A stretch of DNA of 64,000 bases, from contig OY780932.1 of assembly GCA_963675945.1 (NCBI GenBank), positions 2,666,001 to 2,730,000 of the forward strand, written 5' to 3'. The first letter of the stretch is position 1; each line of letters opens with the position of its first letter. The notes beneath the pieces are model-generated. The model worked only from the letters and a program-made list of their open reading frames with translations, was not told the DNA's origin and did not search any database. This DNA comes from G963556115 sp963675945 (lineage in GTDB: Bacteria; Planctomycetota; SZUA-567). This document shows positions 44,595 to 53,961 of this stretch, one piece after another. Position numbers and translations under genes: made by a program.

Positions 44595-45542
44595 ATGTCG
44601 GTTAATTGTGAAGATATCCCTATGGCGATTCATGAGTTTTTGGAGTATATCAAGATTGAGCGTAACCTCTCGGAGCATACGGTGCGCAATTACGGGGTAG
44701 ATCTCGGGCAGTTTTATGAATATCTCTCTTCCCAGGGGGAGCAGGAGCTTTTCCCGTATTTGGTGGAGCATGGTACGATACGCAGTTTTATGGCGGTCTT
44801 GAGTGAGCGTGGAATTAGCAAGCAGACAATTGCTCGCAAGACGGCAGCACTGCGAAGCTTTTATAAATATCTGCTCAAGCGGGGGAGGATCGAGAGTAAT
44901 CCGGCGCAGAGCATTCGTACTCCGAAGCTGGAGAAGAAGCTTCCGGTATTTCTAAGTGTTGAGGATATCGAACGCTTATTGGTGGCACCTGACGCGGAAA
45001 CGTTTATCGGCGTAAGAGATAAGGCGATACTCGAATTGCTTTATAGTGCGGGATTGCGAACCTTTGAGTTGGTAGGTCTCAATCATGAGGATATCGATAT
45101 TTCCAGGCAGACAATCCGTACTCGCGGTAAGGGTATGAAAGAGAGGATAAATCCTATAGGCAGGTATGCAACCGAAGCTTTGCAGGAATATATCAGGGCA
45201 AAGTATCAGCACCCTGATTATATTAAATTTGATCAGAGTGCGGTATTTGTAAACTTCAGGGGGAGTAGATTGACCACTAGAAGTATTCGGCGGATGCTTG
45301 GGGGGTATGTGTCTATAGCTGGATTATCATATGAGGTGACACCGCATACGCTCCGCCATTCATTTGCGACACATCTCTTGCAGCGTGGTGCGGATTTGAG
45401 GATCGTGCAGGAGCTGCTCGGGCATGAAAATCTCTCATCAACTCAGGTCTATACTCATATAACCAGTGATGAGATGAAGGAAATCTATGACCGGGCGCAT
45501 CCTCGGGAAAGTGATAATTTAGATTTAGAGCAGACTGCGTGA
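44595..45542 (+). CDS. xerC: Tyrosine recombinase XerC
   Basis: 315 residues. An N-terminal SAM-like domain (FLEYIKIERNLSEHTVRNYGVDLGQFYEYL) and a catalytic domain with Arg in YSAGLRTFELVGL, His-x-x-Arg in HTLRHSFATHLL, His in LLGHENLSSTQ and the nucleophile Tyr in VYTHI. The single-chain length and the full match to the Xer pattern favour the housekeeping dimer resolvase acting at dif, rather than a phage integrase. GGAG precedes the ATG at 44595; an in-frame GTG 12 bp upstream is less likely. Confidence 0.9.
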   Translation: MSVNCEDIPMAIHEFLEYIKIERNLSEHTVRNYGVDLGQFYEYLSSQGEQELFPYLVEHGTIRSFMAVLSERGISKQTIARKTAALRSFYKYLLKRGRIESNPAQSIRTPKLEKKLPVFLSVEDIERLLVAPDAETFIGVRDKAILELLYSAGLRTFELVGLNHEDIDISRQTIRTRGKGMKERINPIGRYATEALQEYIRAKYQHPDYIKFDQSAVFVNFRGSRLTTRSIRRMLGGYVSIAGLSYEVTPHTLRHSFATHLLQRGADLRIVQELLGHENLSSTQVYTHITSDEMKEIYDRAHPRESDNLDLEQTA

Positions 45543-45696
45543 AATTATGATTATCGCATGATAGCCTGGAATGAGGCTGCTGCTGAAGCATCTAGAGAAA
45601 TTAAGGGTTTGTTTAAAGGTATAAATTAGCTATAAATAAGGTTTCTTTAGTTTTTGAAAATCACTGACTTGATTTCATATTTAGCTAAAACGCTTT

Positions 45697-45721
45697 ACAG
45701 GTCGCCATATAGGCGACCTGT
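45697..45721 (+). terminator. Hairpin terminator downstream of xerC
   Basis: ACAGGTCGCC pairs with GGCGACCTGT across a 5-nt loop, followed by TTACTTTCGATTTTT. It lies 155 bp past xerC, so it could serve either strand. Confidence 0.6.
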
Positions 45722-45779
45722 TTACTTTCGATTTTTGAGAATTAGCATCCGGGTAGAAGATGTCACGGGTTTGCTTGGG

Positions 45780-45915
45780 GCACGGCTCGGGTAAAAGTAG
45801 GTTGGAGGCTGTATGAGTTGTTCAAAGATATAGGCCGCGATATGCAGTCCCTACCAAAACCTGGTTGGGGTCGGTTTAGCTGTTTGCCAGGGTCTTGCGG
45901 CGTATTTGATCACCC
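45780..45915. other. Sequence related to the 5' window region
   Basis: GCTCGGGTAAAAGTAGGT (from 45785) matches GCTCGGGTGAAAAGTAGGT (from 246) apart from one inserted base, and TTTGATCAC (from 45905) matches 495-503 with CGTA/TGTG-type flanks. The spacing between the two shared blocks is about half that at the window start. It may be a shortened or decayed copy of the same unknown element. Confidence 0.35.
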
Positions 45916-46248
45916 AAATGTAAAAAAATGTAATATCCCTCTTGCATTGTTGAGCGCTTTAGCTATTATAGTAAAAATAACTTTGAGTTTATATCTACTA
46001 TGTTTGTAAATACTGCTGAGTGAAGCAGTTGATATACGGCGAGGGTGGATGTGGAAACAATATGCATTGGTACTTCTTCGTGCCAGTATTATATTTTGTC
46101 ATATCTGTCAACACTTCTGAATATTCCTTGACTGTATAATCTTGCTTTACTCGGTAAGCTAGAAGTTTTGTATTCTAGCATAATATTTTATTTTAATTTT
46201 GTTGAATTCGCATTTTATATTGAGTATATTCGGAATTAGGAGAAAAAG

Positions 46249-46527
46249 ATGTCATTGACAGTTGAAGAAAAAGCAGAAATAATGCAGAAGTTTGGGGTAA
46301 ATGAAGGAGATACAGGCAGCCCTGAGGTTCAGATTGCTATTCTGACCAAGCGAATTGCTGATCTTACAGATCACCTCCGTGGACACCACAAAGATAACCA
46401 TTCGCGCCGCGGTCTCATCGGTATGGTTAATTCACGCAATAAGCTGTTGAAATATTTGCGTAGTAAGAGCCATGAGCGTTATACAAATATTGTAACCTCT
46501 CTGCAACTACGTGCTAAGTTGGACTAA
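46249..46527 (+). CDS. rpsO: 30S ribosomal protein S15
   Basis: 92 residues, close to the usual 89. Contains the family core DTGSPEVQIAILTKRIADLTDHLRGHHKDNHSRRGLIGMVNSRNKLLKYLR. Binds the central domain of 16S rRNA during small-subunit assembly. AGGAG precedes the ATG by 8 bp. The rpsO-pnp order is conserved in many bacteria; an internal terminator lies between the two genes here. Confidence 0.97.
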   Translation: MSLTVEEKAEIMQKFGVNEGDTGSPEVQIAILTKRIADLTDHLRGHHKDNHSRRGLIGMVNSRNKLLKYLRSKSHERYTNIVTSLQLRAKLD

Positions 46528-46537
46528 ATTTAAAATA

Positions 46538-46562
46538 AGGGTCGCCTGGTGGCGACCCTATT
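46538..46562 (+). terminator. Terminator between rpsO and pnp
   Basis: AGGGTCGCC pairs with GGCGACCCT across TGGT, followed by ATTAATTG. The weak T run may allow read-through to pnp. Confidence 0.7.
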
Positions 46563-46720
46563 AATTGTATATTCTTATTTTTGACTGCTGTGGGCTGGGA
46601 TTGCTCGAATTCAGTCTTCAATCTATAGTTATTACCCGTGTAACAGGTATGGATTGAACACTGATAATCTCAAGTAATCCCGTTTCAGACAGTTATAATC
46701 TATTTTGAAATGGAGAATTT

Positions 46721-48904
46721 ATGGAAAGTATTAGATTTAATGAGACTATTGTTGAACGTGAAATTGCTGGTAGAACCCTCAAGATTAGTACCGGGTTGGT
46801 TGCGAAACAAGCGGCAGGGGCGTGTCTGGTGCAGTATGGCGATACTGTTGTCCTCTCAGCTCTGGCCTTGGGTGAGGAGCGTGAAGGGGCAGATTTCTTT
46901 CCGTTGATGGTCGATTACCGTGAGAAGACCTATGCTGCGGGTAAGTTTCCCGGTGGTTTTTTTAAGCGCGAAAAAGCCCCGTCAACCCATGAAACGCTTA
47001 CTATGCGCCTTACCGACCGTCCTATCCGTCCGTTGTTCCCTAAAGGGTTTACCCGTGATGTAATTATCCAGTCTATCGTCCTGTCTAGTGACATGGAGAA
47101 TCCGGGCGATATTCTGAGTATGATTGGTGCCGCCTGTGCTTGTAGCCTCTCTGGAGTGCCGTTTGCTGGTCCTGTAGGTGCGGTACGAGTCGGTTTGGTT
47201 GAGGGTGAGTTTATAATCAATCCTACCGAGACACAGTCTAGAATATCCGATCTCAATCTGACCATCGCCGGTACTGCTGACTCTATTACTATGGTTGAGG
47301 CCGGAGCGAATAATATCTCAGAAGAGGCTATGCTGGAGGCGTTGTATCAGGGCCATGAGATAATCAAGCAGATCTGTGAGCTAGTCTCTGAACTGGTAGC
47401 AAAGGCCGGTAAGGAAGCAATGGAATTTGTTGAGCCGGAGAAGCCTGCATGTCTTGATGCGGTACGTGAGGCTGGTCTGGAGCGAATTGCTGCAGCGCTG
47501 AAGACTCCTTATAAGGATGGGCGCGCGGCGGCATTTAGTGAGGTGAAGGAGGCGCTGGTCGAAGAGTTTGCGGTTGCTGAAGATGCTGAAGAGGAAGGGC
47601 CTAGCGCGGAAGAGGTCAAGGAGGCGGTAGCAATTGTCAAGACCGAGGCGGTACGTAGGTATATTAAAAATAATGACAGGATTGATGGTCGTGATCTGTT
47701 TACCGTTCGTCCGATCGACTGTCGTATCGGTGTACTCCCCAGAACACATGGTTCTGCGCTCTTTACACGTGGTGAGACACAGGCTTTGATCACTATGACT
47801 CTGGGTTCGGCACTGGATGCGCAGAAGGTCGACGGTCTGCATGAACCTTATGATGAGATGTGGTATGTACATTATCAGGCACCGGGATTCTCTGTGGGTG
47901 AGGCGCGTCCGCCACGTGGCCCTGGGCGTCGTGATATTGGGCATGGTATGCTGGCGCAGCGGGCACTACAGGCGGTTATGCCGCATGATGAAGGGTTTGC
48001 CTATACTTGCCGGGCGGTGAGTGAGGTGTTGGAGATGAATGGTTCTTCATCAATGGCAACCGTATGCGGCAGTACTCTGGCGCTGATGGATGCTGGTGTG
48101 CCGATTAAAGCGCCTGTGGCTGGTATCGCTATGGGGCTGATTCAGGATGAAGGCGAGGAGCCGGTAGTCATTACCGATATTCTCGGTGACGAGGATCATT
48201 ACGGTGATATGGACTTTAAAGTATGTGGAACTAAAGAGGGTATCACTGCGCTGCAGATGGATATCAAGATAACCGGTATCTCGCAGGAGACTATGAAGAA
48301 GGCACTCAAGCAGGCACGCGATGGCTTGGATCATATCCTTGGTTGTATAACCGGTTGTATTGCTGAACCGCGTTCGGAGATCAATGAACATGCTCCACGT
48401 CTGGAGAAGATAAATGTCTCCAGTGAATTTATGGGCAAGATTATTGGTAAGGGTGGTGAGACTATCAAGGCGATGCAGGAAGAGACTGGATGTGAGATCA
48501 ACATCGAAGAGAATGGGGCTATTGCTGAGGTTACCATCTGCGCGCCTGATGGCGACGCATTGAAAGCTGCAGTCGAGAAGGTTCAACGTCTCTGCCAGGT
48601 AGCCGAGGTTGGAAAAGTCTATACCGGGCCGGTAACTGGGGTAAGGGAATTCGGCTGTTTTGTAGAGATCTTGCCGGGTATTGAAGGCATGTGTCATGTC
48701 TCGGAACTGAGCGATCAGTTTATCAAAGAGATTGACGGTATTGTTAATAATGGTGATGAACTCAAGGTCAAGGTACTGGAGATTGACAATCAGGGTAAAA
48801 TTCGCCTCAGTCGCAAGGCTGTTATTCTCGAAGAGCGGGGCGAGGAGTATACCCCTCCAGTCCGTAATAGTCGTGGACCAAAAAGAGACAACAAAAGAAG
48901 ATAA
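46721..48904 (+). CDS. pnp: Polyribonucleotide nucleotidyltransferase
   Basis: 727 residues. Two RNase PH-like domains (about 1-215 with the motif FFKREKAPSTHETL; about 315-545 with the catalytic phosphate-binding region NGSSSMATVCG), an alpha-helical linker between them, then a KH domain (GKIIGKGGETIKAMQEETG, about 565) and an S1 domain (VGKVYTGPVTGVREFGCFVEI, about 630-700). Phosphorolytic 3'-5' RNA decay; typically a degradosome partner. The terminal tail is basic. A strong terminator follows. Confidence 0.97.
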   Translation: MESIRFNETIVEREIAGRTLKISTGLVAKQAAGACLVQYGDTVVLSALALGEEREGADFFPLMVDYREKTYAAGKFPGGFFKREKAPSTHETLTMRLTDRPIRPLFPKGFTRDVIIQSIVLSSDMENPGDILSMIGAACACSLSGVPFAGPVGAVRVGLVEGEFIINPTETQSRISDLNLTIAGTADSITMVEAGANNISEEAMLEALYQGHEIIKQICELVSELVAKAGKEAMEFVEPEKPACLDAVREAGLERIAAALKTPYKDGRAAAFSEVKEALVEEFAVAEDAEEEGPSAEEVKEAVAIVKTEAVRRYIKNNDRIDGRDLFTVRPIDCRIGVLPRTHGSALFTRGETQALITMTLGSALDAQKVDGLHEPYDEMWYVHYQAPGFSVGEARPPRGPGRRDIGHGMLAQRALQAVMPHDEGFAYTCRAVSEVLEMNGSSSMATVCGSTLALMDAGVPIKAPVAGIAMGLIQDEGEEPVVITDILGDEDHYGDMDFKVCGTKEGITALQMDIKITGISQETMKKALKQARDGLDHILGCITGCIAEPRSEINEHAPRLEKINVSSEFMGKIIGKGGETIKAMQEETGCEINIEENGAIAEVTICAPDGDALKAAVEKVQRLCQVAEVGKVYTGPVTGVREFGCFVEILPGIEGMCHVSELSDQFIKEIDGIVNNGDELKVKVLEIDNQGKIRLSRKAVILEERGEEYTPPVRNSRGPKRDNKRR

Positions 48905-48926
48905 TAGTAGGATTTATAGATAATAT

Positions 48927-48973
48927 GGAGATTACTGCAGCTTGGATATAAGCTGCAGTAATCTTCTTTTTTA
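48927..48973 (+). terminator. Intrinsic terminator after pnp
   Basis: A perfect 14-bp stem (48930-48943 with 48950-48963), extendable by three pairs, is followed by TTCTTTTTTAT. Confidence 0.93.
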
Positions 48974-49055
48974 TGATGATATTGAATGTTCGGCAATTAA
49001 TCTTATAATATTTTTGTGATGTAAAGCTTGAAGTTTTGAAACCGAGGAGAGGATA

Positions 49056-50315
49056 ATGCTGGAAAAGGATAAAATCCCGTTTGGGCTGGAGATAGTTGAA
49101 AAGATTATTGCAGAGAATGGAGAAAAACCATTTTATATTTATGCTGAAGAGATGATCAGGGGTAATATTCGTCGGTTGCAAAGTGCTTTTTCCTGGTGTA
49201 AGGGGTATAAAAATTACTATGCGGTAAAGGCGTGTCCGAATACCCGTATACTCGATATAATGCGTGAAGAGAACTCAGGTGCCGATTGCAGTTCACTCCC
49301 AGAATTGCTCTTATCGGCGGCGGTAGGCATAACCGGTGAAGACATTATGTTCACCTCCAACGAGACCCCGGCGGCGGAGTTTGTCAAAGCCCACGAGTTG
49401 GGGGCGATAATTAATTTTGATGATTTGACCCATATCGAGTATTACAAGAAGCATGTCGGGGTCTTGCCGGAGATAGCCTGCTGTCGTTTCAATCCCGGTG
49501 CAGCGAAAGAAGGTAATGCGATAATCGGCAGTCCGCTGGAAGCCAAGTATGGTCTTACCTTTGAACAGCTGATTGCTGCTTATACCTTGTTGAAGGCTGA
49601 GGGCGTAAAGAGGTTCGGACTCCATACCATGGTCGCCTCCAATGAACTTAACGACGGATATTTTGTTGAGACGGCACGTATTCTCTTTGAAACTGTGGTC
49701 GCGATAAGCAAGCAGGTTGGTATTGAATTTGAATTTATCAATATTGGTGGAGGTATAGGTATTCCGTATAAGCCTGAGCAGCGGGCGGTTGACCTTTGTA
49801 TTGTCGGGCAGGGAATTGAGGAAGAGTATGAAGCGGTTATCAGGTCGCAGGGGAGTGAGTTAGCGGTATTCTCCGAGATGGGTAGAATGATAACCGGGGA
49901 TGCAGGGTATCTGGTAACCCGGGTACTCCATGAGAAGAACATCTATAAGAATTATAAGGGTGTTGACGCGAGTATGGCGGATCTGATGCGTCCGGGTATG
50001 TATGGCGCGTATCACCATATTGTAGTACTTGGTAAAGAGGGGCTGGAGAAGACCCATACCTATGACATTGTAGGAAGCTTGTGTGAGAATTGTGATAAGT
50101 TTGCAGTAGACCGGCAGCTCCCTGAGATTGCTATCGGTGATTATCTGGCAATCTGTGATGCTGGCGCACATGGCCATGCTATGGGCTTTAACTATAATGC
50201 TAAGCTCCGGCCGGCAGAGTATCTGCTGCATGAAGATGGCAGCTTTACCCGTATTCGCCGTGCGCAGACTATTGAGGATTACTTTGCCACACTTGAAGAT
50301 CCGCGGCTAAGGTAG
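49056..50315 (+). CDS. lysA: Diaminopimelate decarboxylase-like PLP enzyme
   Basis: 419 residues of the alanine-racemase-fold decarboxylase group III. The PLP lysine is in YYAVKACPN (about 53), the glycine-rich phosphate site in FINIGGGIGIPY (about 230), and the active-site cysteine region in GSLCENCDKFAVDR (about 335), followed by GDYLAICDAGAHGHAMGFNYN. This last block matches DapDC more than carboxynorspermidine decarboxylases, so meso-diaminopimelate to lysine is the best call. The family segment GLHFHIGS is here GLHTMVAS, unusual. GGAGAGGA lies before the ATG. It is the last host gene before the integrated element. Confidence 0.87.
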   Translation: MLEKDKIPFGLEIVEKIIAENGEKPFYIYAEEMIRGNIRRLQSAFSWCKGYKNYYAVKACPNTRILDIMREENSGADCSSLPELLLSAAVGITGEDIMFTSNETPAAEFVKAHELGAIINFDDLTHIEYYKKHVGVLPEIACCRFNPGAAKEGNAIIGSPLEAKYGLTFEQLIAAYTLLKAEGVKRFGLHTMVASNELNDGYFVETARILFETVVAISKQVGIEFEFINIGGGIGIPYKPEQRAVDLCIVGQGIEEEYEAVIRSQGSELAVFSEMGRMITGDAGYLVTRVLHEKNIYKNYKGVDASMADLMRPGMYGAYHHIVVLGKEGLEKTHTYDIVGSLCENCDKFAVDRQLPEIAIGDYLAICDAGAHGHAMGFNYNAKLRPAEYLLHEDGSFTRIRRAQTIEDYFATLEDPRLR

Positions 50316-50434
50316 TTCTGTCGGGAAGTTCGTGTTTATTGGGGAATAATCAGTGTTAGAAATAGAGGGTACGGATATTGAATCCATAAATTTTTAATAT
50401 AAAGCCTTTTGTTACAAGGGTTTAATTATTTTGG

Positions 50435-50456
50435 TGTGGTTTATTTGTGGTTTATT
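50435..50456. repeat. Tandem 11-bp direct repeat beside the integrase
   Basis: TGTGGTTTATT occurs twice without a gap, 4 bp from the integrase stop codon. Its position at the element edge suits an integrase arm-type site or part of an attachment region (inference); the matching site at the other end of the element lies outside the window. Confidence 0.45.
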
Positions 50457-50459
50457 GTT

Positions 50460-51599
50460 TTACCAAGGGAAATTTTTAACTGCATTTTCCGCATTACCAT
50501 GACAATATTGAGCATAGATATTCAGGGTCGTGGAAACGTCTGCGTGACCCATTAATTTTTGTACTGTTTTGATATCAACATTCGAGCCGATTAAATGAGT
50601 GCAGAAAGTATATCGCAGTGCATGCAGGTCGATCATTTCTAAATCAGCTTCAATCCTGTCCTTGTATTCATTATATTTTATTCTCTCTTTTTTGTTGAGT
50701 CTTTTGCCGTAGGGCAGGTCATATATGATGCAGAATGCATTATGCATGTGGGCTCTGAGTGCCTTTAAAAAATAAGTATTCAGTTTCTTGTTGTACTGGG
50801 TCGTAAATACTAACTCTGAAGTTGATTGTTTTTGTAAGTACCTCAAGTCTTCTCTGACATCATCAGAAAGAGGTATTGTTCTTGCTCCTGCTTCAGATTT
50901 TGGATTCCATTTATCTGTAGGGAGTACGCGGATAATACCTTTATCAAGATCCACATTTCGCCAGCGTAGTTCAACTACCTCTTGTTTACGTAGACCTGTC
51001 GAAAGAATAAATCTCCATATCCGGGGCCAGTCTCCTGGAGCCGTTTGCACCAGGATTTGAGCTTCCTTGACTGTTAGAGCTCTTCTTAGTTTTACTCTCT
51101 TGGTTGGCAAAGGTTTAACTTCGGTAATTGGGTTTTCTGCGATAATTTTGCGACTGACTCCATATTTAATCATAGCCTTAAAACGCGCCAAGGTTTTATT
51201 GATAGAATTGTTGCTCAAATTTTTGATAAGTTCAGAAAGCAGGGCATCCATTTGCTTGGGGGTGACATCAGATACAAGGCTATGCTTGGGGAAGAACTCA
51301 AGAGCCCGGTTCGCGCAGAGAATATAATCATGTGCAGTCTTTGGGTTGGTTTTGTTTGTGACAACATATTCGCTCCACTGATCGAATAGGTCGATGAGCG
51401 GGTAATCATTGTCTATGGCGTCGCCGGTTCTGCCTACACGATTGAGCTTGTAGAGCTCGTCATTCATCTCGTCTATGGCATCGGCTTTGGTTGGGGCTTT
51501 GCTGGTCCAGCGTTTTCGTTGTTGCTTGCCATCGACATAACCCATGCTGATGGTTATTTGCCAGCCCTTACCGCGTTTGGTTACTTTTCCTGTGGCCAT
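50460..51599 (-). CDS. Site-specific tyrosine integrase of the mobile element
   Basis: 379 residues. An N-terminal arm-binding-like segment (KGWQITISMGYVDGKQQRKRWTSKAPTKADA), a core-binding SAM-like domain (about 70-170), and the catalytic domain with Arg in STGLRKQEVVELRW, His-x-x-Arg in HALRYTFCTHLI, His in LMGHADVSTT and Tyr in LNIYAQY. Typical of prophage and integrative-element integrases. It is transcribed toward the lysA side and lies next to a tandem 11-bp repeat. The genes that follow (cargo, repressors, antirepressor, recombination) indicate an integrated phage or phage-like element reaching beyond the right end. Confidence 0.92.
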   Translation of the reverse strand: MATGKVTKRGKGWQITISMGYVDGKQQRKRWTSKAPTKADAIDEMNDELYKLNRVGRTGDAIDNDYPLIDLFDQWSEYVVTNKTNPKTAHDYILCANRALEFFPKHSLVSDVTPKQMDALLSELIKNLSNNSINKTLARFKAMIKYGVSRKIIAENPITEVKPLPTKRVKLRRALTVKEAQILVQTAPGDWPRIWRFILSTGLRKQEVVELRWRNVDLDKGIIRVLPTDKWNPKSEAGARTIPLSDDVREDLRYLQKQSTSELVFTTQYNKKLNTYFLKALRAHMHNAFCIIYDLPYGKRLNKKERIKYNEYKDRIEADLEMIDLHALRYTFCTHLIGSNVDIKTVQKLMGHADVSTTLNIYAQYCHGNAENAVKNFPW

Positions 51600-51915
51600 A
51601 CTATAATGCCTTTTTGTTTGGAAATAATTATTATAATAAAAACAACTTAATTTGGCTAGTATGGCTATGTCAATGATTATCGAAAAAATCCACCTTAAAC
51701 AATTGTCCTATTTCTTTAGACCACCTTAAACCTCTGAAGTCAAAACAAAATAGTAAACCGAGAGGTTTTGAACGCTGATAATATCACTCACTATCATTAA
51801 CTTCAAAATCAATGGTAATATTTACTAAATTATTAATCCAAATCCATTTTTTTTCCGATACAACTAAATATAATTAATTTTACAGCCAAGAATAACAATT
51901 TCATGAGGACACATT
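51600..51915. other. AT-rich spacer with IS-end remnant
   Basis: It lies between the divergent integrase and the ParB-like gene. CCACCTTAAAC occurs twice (from 51690 and from 51721), flanking the insertion-sequence-like remnant listed next. GAGGACACATT precedes the ParB-like start. No gene is seen. Confidence 0.4.
51693..51723. mobile_element. Insertion-sequence end remnant (left of the cargo genes)
   Basis: Over 30 positions this matches 55535-55564 at 23, including TTAAACAA, TGTCC, TAG and CCA. On the minus strand both begin TGGYCTAA and contain GGACARTTGTTTAA, which resembles the terminal repeats of DDE transposons. No transposase gene is present. Confidence 0.45.
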
Positions 51916-53061
51916 ATGTCTAATATCAATGCAGGCGCAACATTTAGAGTAAACAGAAATATCTCAATTTCAAATCTTGAGTTAGACCCAGAAAATCCCA
52001 GAATATCAGAAAACGCTCAAGGAGGAAATCAAAACGAACTTCTTGAAGAGTTATACCTAGGGTTTAATCTTAATGAAATAGCTCTTTCAATCTCAAAAAA
52101 TGGCTATTTTGCCGAAGAACCATTAGTAGCAATACCAAATAAACTTCCAGACTCACTACAAGACATTAAAACGCAAGAACAAATTACTGAATTTAATAAT
52201 TTTATTAATTTGGATTCTACTACTTTTACAGTATTAGAAGGTAATAGAAGATTAAGTACTTGTAAATTATTACTTGATATTAATGCTCAAAAAGAACTAA
52301 AAGTAAGAAACTGGCCAAAAGTATCTAATGAAGTAAAAAAAACAATTGAAGAACTTCCTGTAATTGTTTACCCACTTAGAAAAGATGTTAACTCTTACCT
52401 TGGAGTTAGACATATAATCGGAGTTGCAAAGTGGGGCGCATATGCGAAAGCTAGATATATAGCATCACTTGCAAAAAGTGGAAAGGGCATTAAAGAAATA
52501 CAAGATGAAATAGGAGACAGAAAAAATTCTGCTCGAAAAACATATATGTGTCACCAACTGCTAGAACAGGCTAAAGATAATTTTAACTACAATACCTCAA
52601 AAGCAGAAGCAGGATTTTCATTGTTACTTCTAGCAACAGGTCAAGGTGGAATTAAAAGATTCTTAGGAATTCCAATGAAACTTGAAGATGTAAACTATGA
52701 AGCTCCTATTGAAACTCAAAATATAAAAAAACTAAAAGAATTATTGCTATGGATATATGGAGACTCAAATATTCAACCTGTAATAAAAGAATCTCGAGAT
52801 ATTACTAACAAGCTATCTTATGTACTAGACTCAGAAGAAGCAACTGATTATCTACGAAAAACAGAGATTCTTGATGAAGCATACGATAGAAGTGCTGGTG
52901 AAGAAAGAATGCTCATTAAAGCATTAGCAGACATTAATCGTAAGCTAGAATTAGCCCTTGGAATTATCCATAAACACTCAAATGACTATATTTTTGATCA
53001 AATTAAAAATTGCAAAGCATCAAGTGATGAATTGTACAGCAGAATTGAATCAAAGTTATAG
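51916..53061 (+). CDS. ParB-like N-terminal domain protein, first gene of the cargo operon
   Basis: 381 residues. An N-terminal ParB/Srx-like domain (about 13-125): SISNLELDPENPR at the front and the characteristic phosphate-loop VLEGNRRLSTCKLL (about 109). A middle helical part (about 150-230, AYAKARYIASLAKSGKGIKEIQDEIGDRKNSARKTY) looks like the helix-turn-helix that follows this domain in ParB proteins. The C-terminal half is unrecognised. It starts after GAGGACAC and lies 12 bp before the next gene. Codon use is strongly A/T-rich, unlike the host genes. Together with a putative nuclease and a methyltransferase it probably acts in DNA defence rather than chromosome partition (inference). 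Confidence 0.75.
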   Translation: MSNINAGATFRVNRNISISNLELDPENPRISENAQGGNQNELLEELYLGFNLNEIALSISKNGYFAEEPLVAIPNKLPDSLQDIKTQEQITEFNNFINLDSTTFTVLEGNRRLSTCKLLLDINAQKELKVRNWPKVSNEVKKTIEELPVIVYPLRKDVNSYLGVRHIIGVAKWGAYAKARYIASLAKSGKGIKEIQDEIGDRKNSARKTYMCHQLLEQAKDNFNYNTSKAEAGFSLLLLATGQGGIKRFLGIPMKLEDVNYEAPIETQNIKKLKELLLWIYGDSNIQPVIKESRDITNKLSYVLDSEEATDYLRKTEILDEAYDRSAGEERMLIKALADINRKLELALGIIHKHSNDYIFDQIKNCKASSDELYSRIESKL

Positions 53062-53073
53062 AATTGAGATATT

Positions 53074-53958
53074 ATGATAACACCAATTATTGAAAACACA
53101 ACAAGTATTGAAGAAATATCAGACTGGATAGAACTCTCTTTACATTTTAATGAATCAGATACAATTTCAAAGGAAGAAGTATTACGGACAATCGAAGATA
53201 CAAATGAAGAATTAGATGGTGATGATAATGATGCAGAATCTTATTTAGATGGTTTTCTGCTTGATATTTGGAATGAATTACGTCGGAGAAATGCTTTATA
53301 TGAAAATTTAATGTATGATATTAGAGATAACTCCATAACGAAAATTCATGAATCAACCGAACCACACATTATGCTATTACTATTATCACTATACGGCGCC
53401 AATCAGGTTGGGAACGGGACAAAACTTTTTGAATATCTTTCAGCTGAAGCCTTAAAAAAATACCTTTCAGGTGAGGTATATGTATTAGGCTGGCCAGTAG
53501 AAGGATTGTCTGAAGATGAAAACAATACTAAACTTGGATCAATGATTAAAGATATTTGTAGTAAGGCAAATGAAAGATATATTGAATCTCCTCCAGCACG
53601 TTACAACGATAGAGGTGTTGATGTTATTGGCTGGAAGCCATTTCATGATTGCAGATCCGGACAAATAATATATTTGATGCAATGTGCAGCAGGAAAACGT
53701 GGTTTCTTTGAGAAAAAAGCAATTCCTCTTGGGTCTTGGGAAGAATATGCACACTGGGCAAACAAAACAAATACAGCTTTTTCTGTACCAAAAATTGTCA
53801 AAGATAACGAATTATGGCATGATAAAACTAAAGAATTAGGAATTATCTTCGATAGAGTTAGAATTATAAAACTCATTAGCCATAATGATATTGATAATGA
53901 ATTATTAAATGATATAATAAAATGGAATTCAAATAGACTTAAAGAAGTTTGTGAGTAA
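53074..53958 (+). CDS. Putative restriction endonuclease-like protein
   Basis: 294 residues, not assigned to a known family. An acidic helical N-terminal half (about 1-165) is followed by NDRGVDVIGWKPF, then after a short hairpin GQIIYLMQCAAGKR (about 180-211). This D...QxxxxK arrangement resembles the PD-(D/E)XK core of Mrr-like restriction enzymes, where GxDx is followed by vQcK; the lysine here is displaced by three residues, so catalysis is a guess. It sits between the ParB-like gene and the methyltransferase with gaps of 12 and 3 bp. Gene order and A/T-rich codon use argue for a restriction role. Confidence 0.6.
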   Translation: MITPIIENTTSIEEISDWIELSLHFNESDTISKEEVLRTIEDTNEELDGDDNDAESYLDGFLLDIWNELRRRNALYENLMYDIRDNSITKIHESTEPHIMLLLLSLYGANQVGNGTKLFEYLSAEALKKYLSGEVYVLGWPVEGLSEDENNTKLGSMIKDICSKANERYIESPPARYNDRGVDVIGWKPFHDCRSGQIIYLMQCAAGKRGFFEKKAIPLGSWEEYAHWANKTNTAFSVPKIVKDNELWHDKTKELGIIFDRVRIIKLISHNDIDNELLNDIIKWNSNRLKEVCE

Positions 53959-53961
53959 TAT

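Larger units (their letters stand above)
45543..46248. other. Gene-free region between xerC and rpsO
   Basis: It holds a terminator (45697-45721), a relic of the sequence type seen at the window start (45780-45915), a GCTAGAA/TTCTAGC hairpin near 46158-46180 and a possible rpsO promoter (TTGAAT at 46202, 17-bp spacer, TATATT at 46225). No protein gene is supported. Confidence 0.4.

Noticed and set aside
51690..51731. CRISPR-like repeats from the CCACCTTAAAC pair
   Set aside because: There are only two copies of 11 bp and no cas genes; no CRISPR array is visible anywhere in the window.
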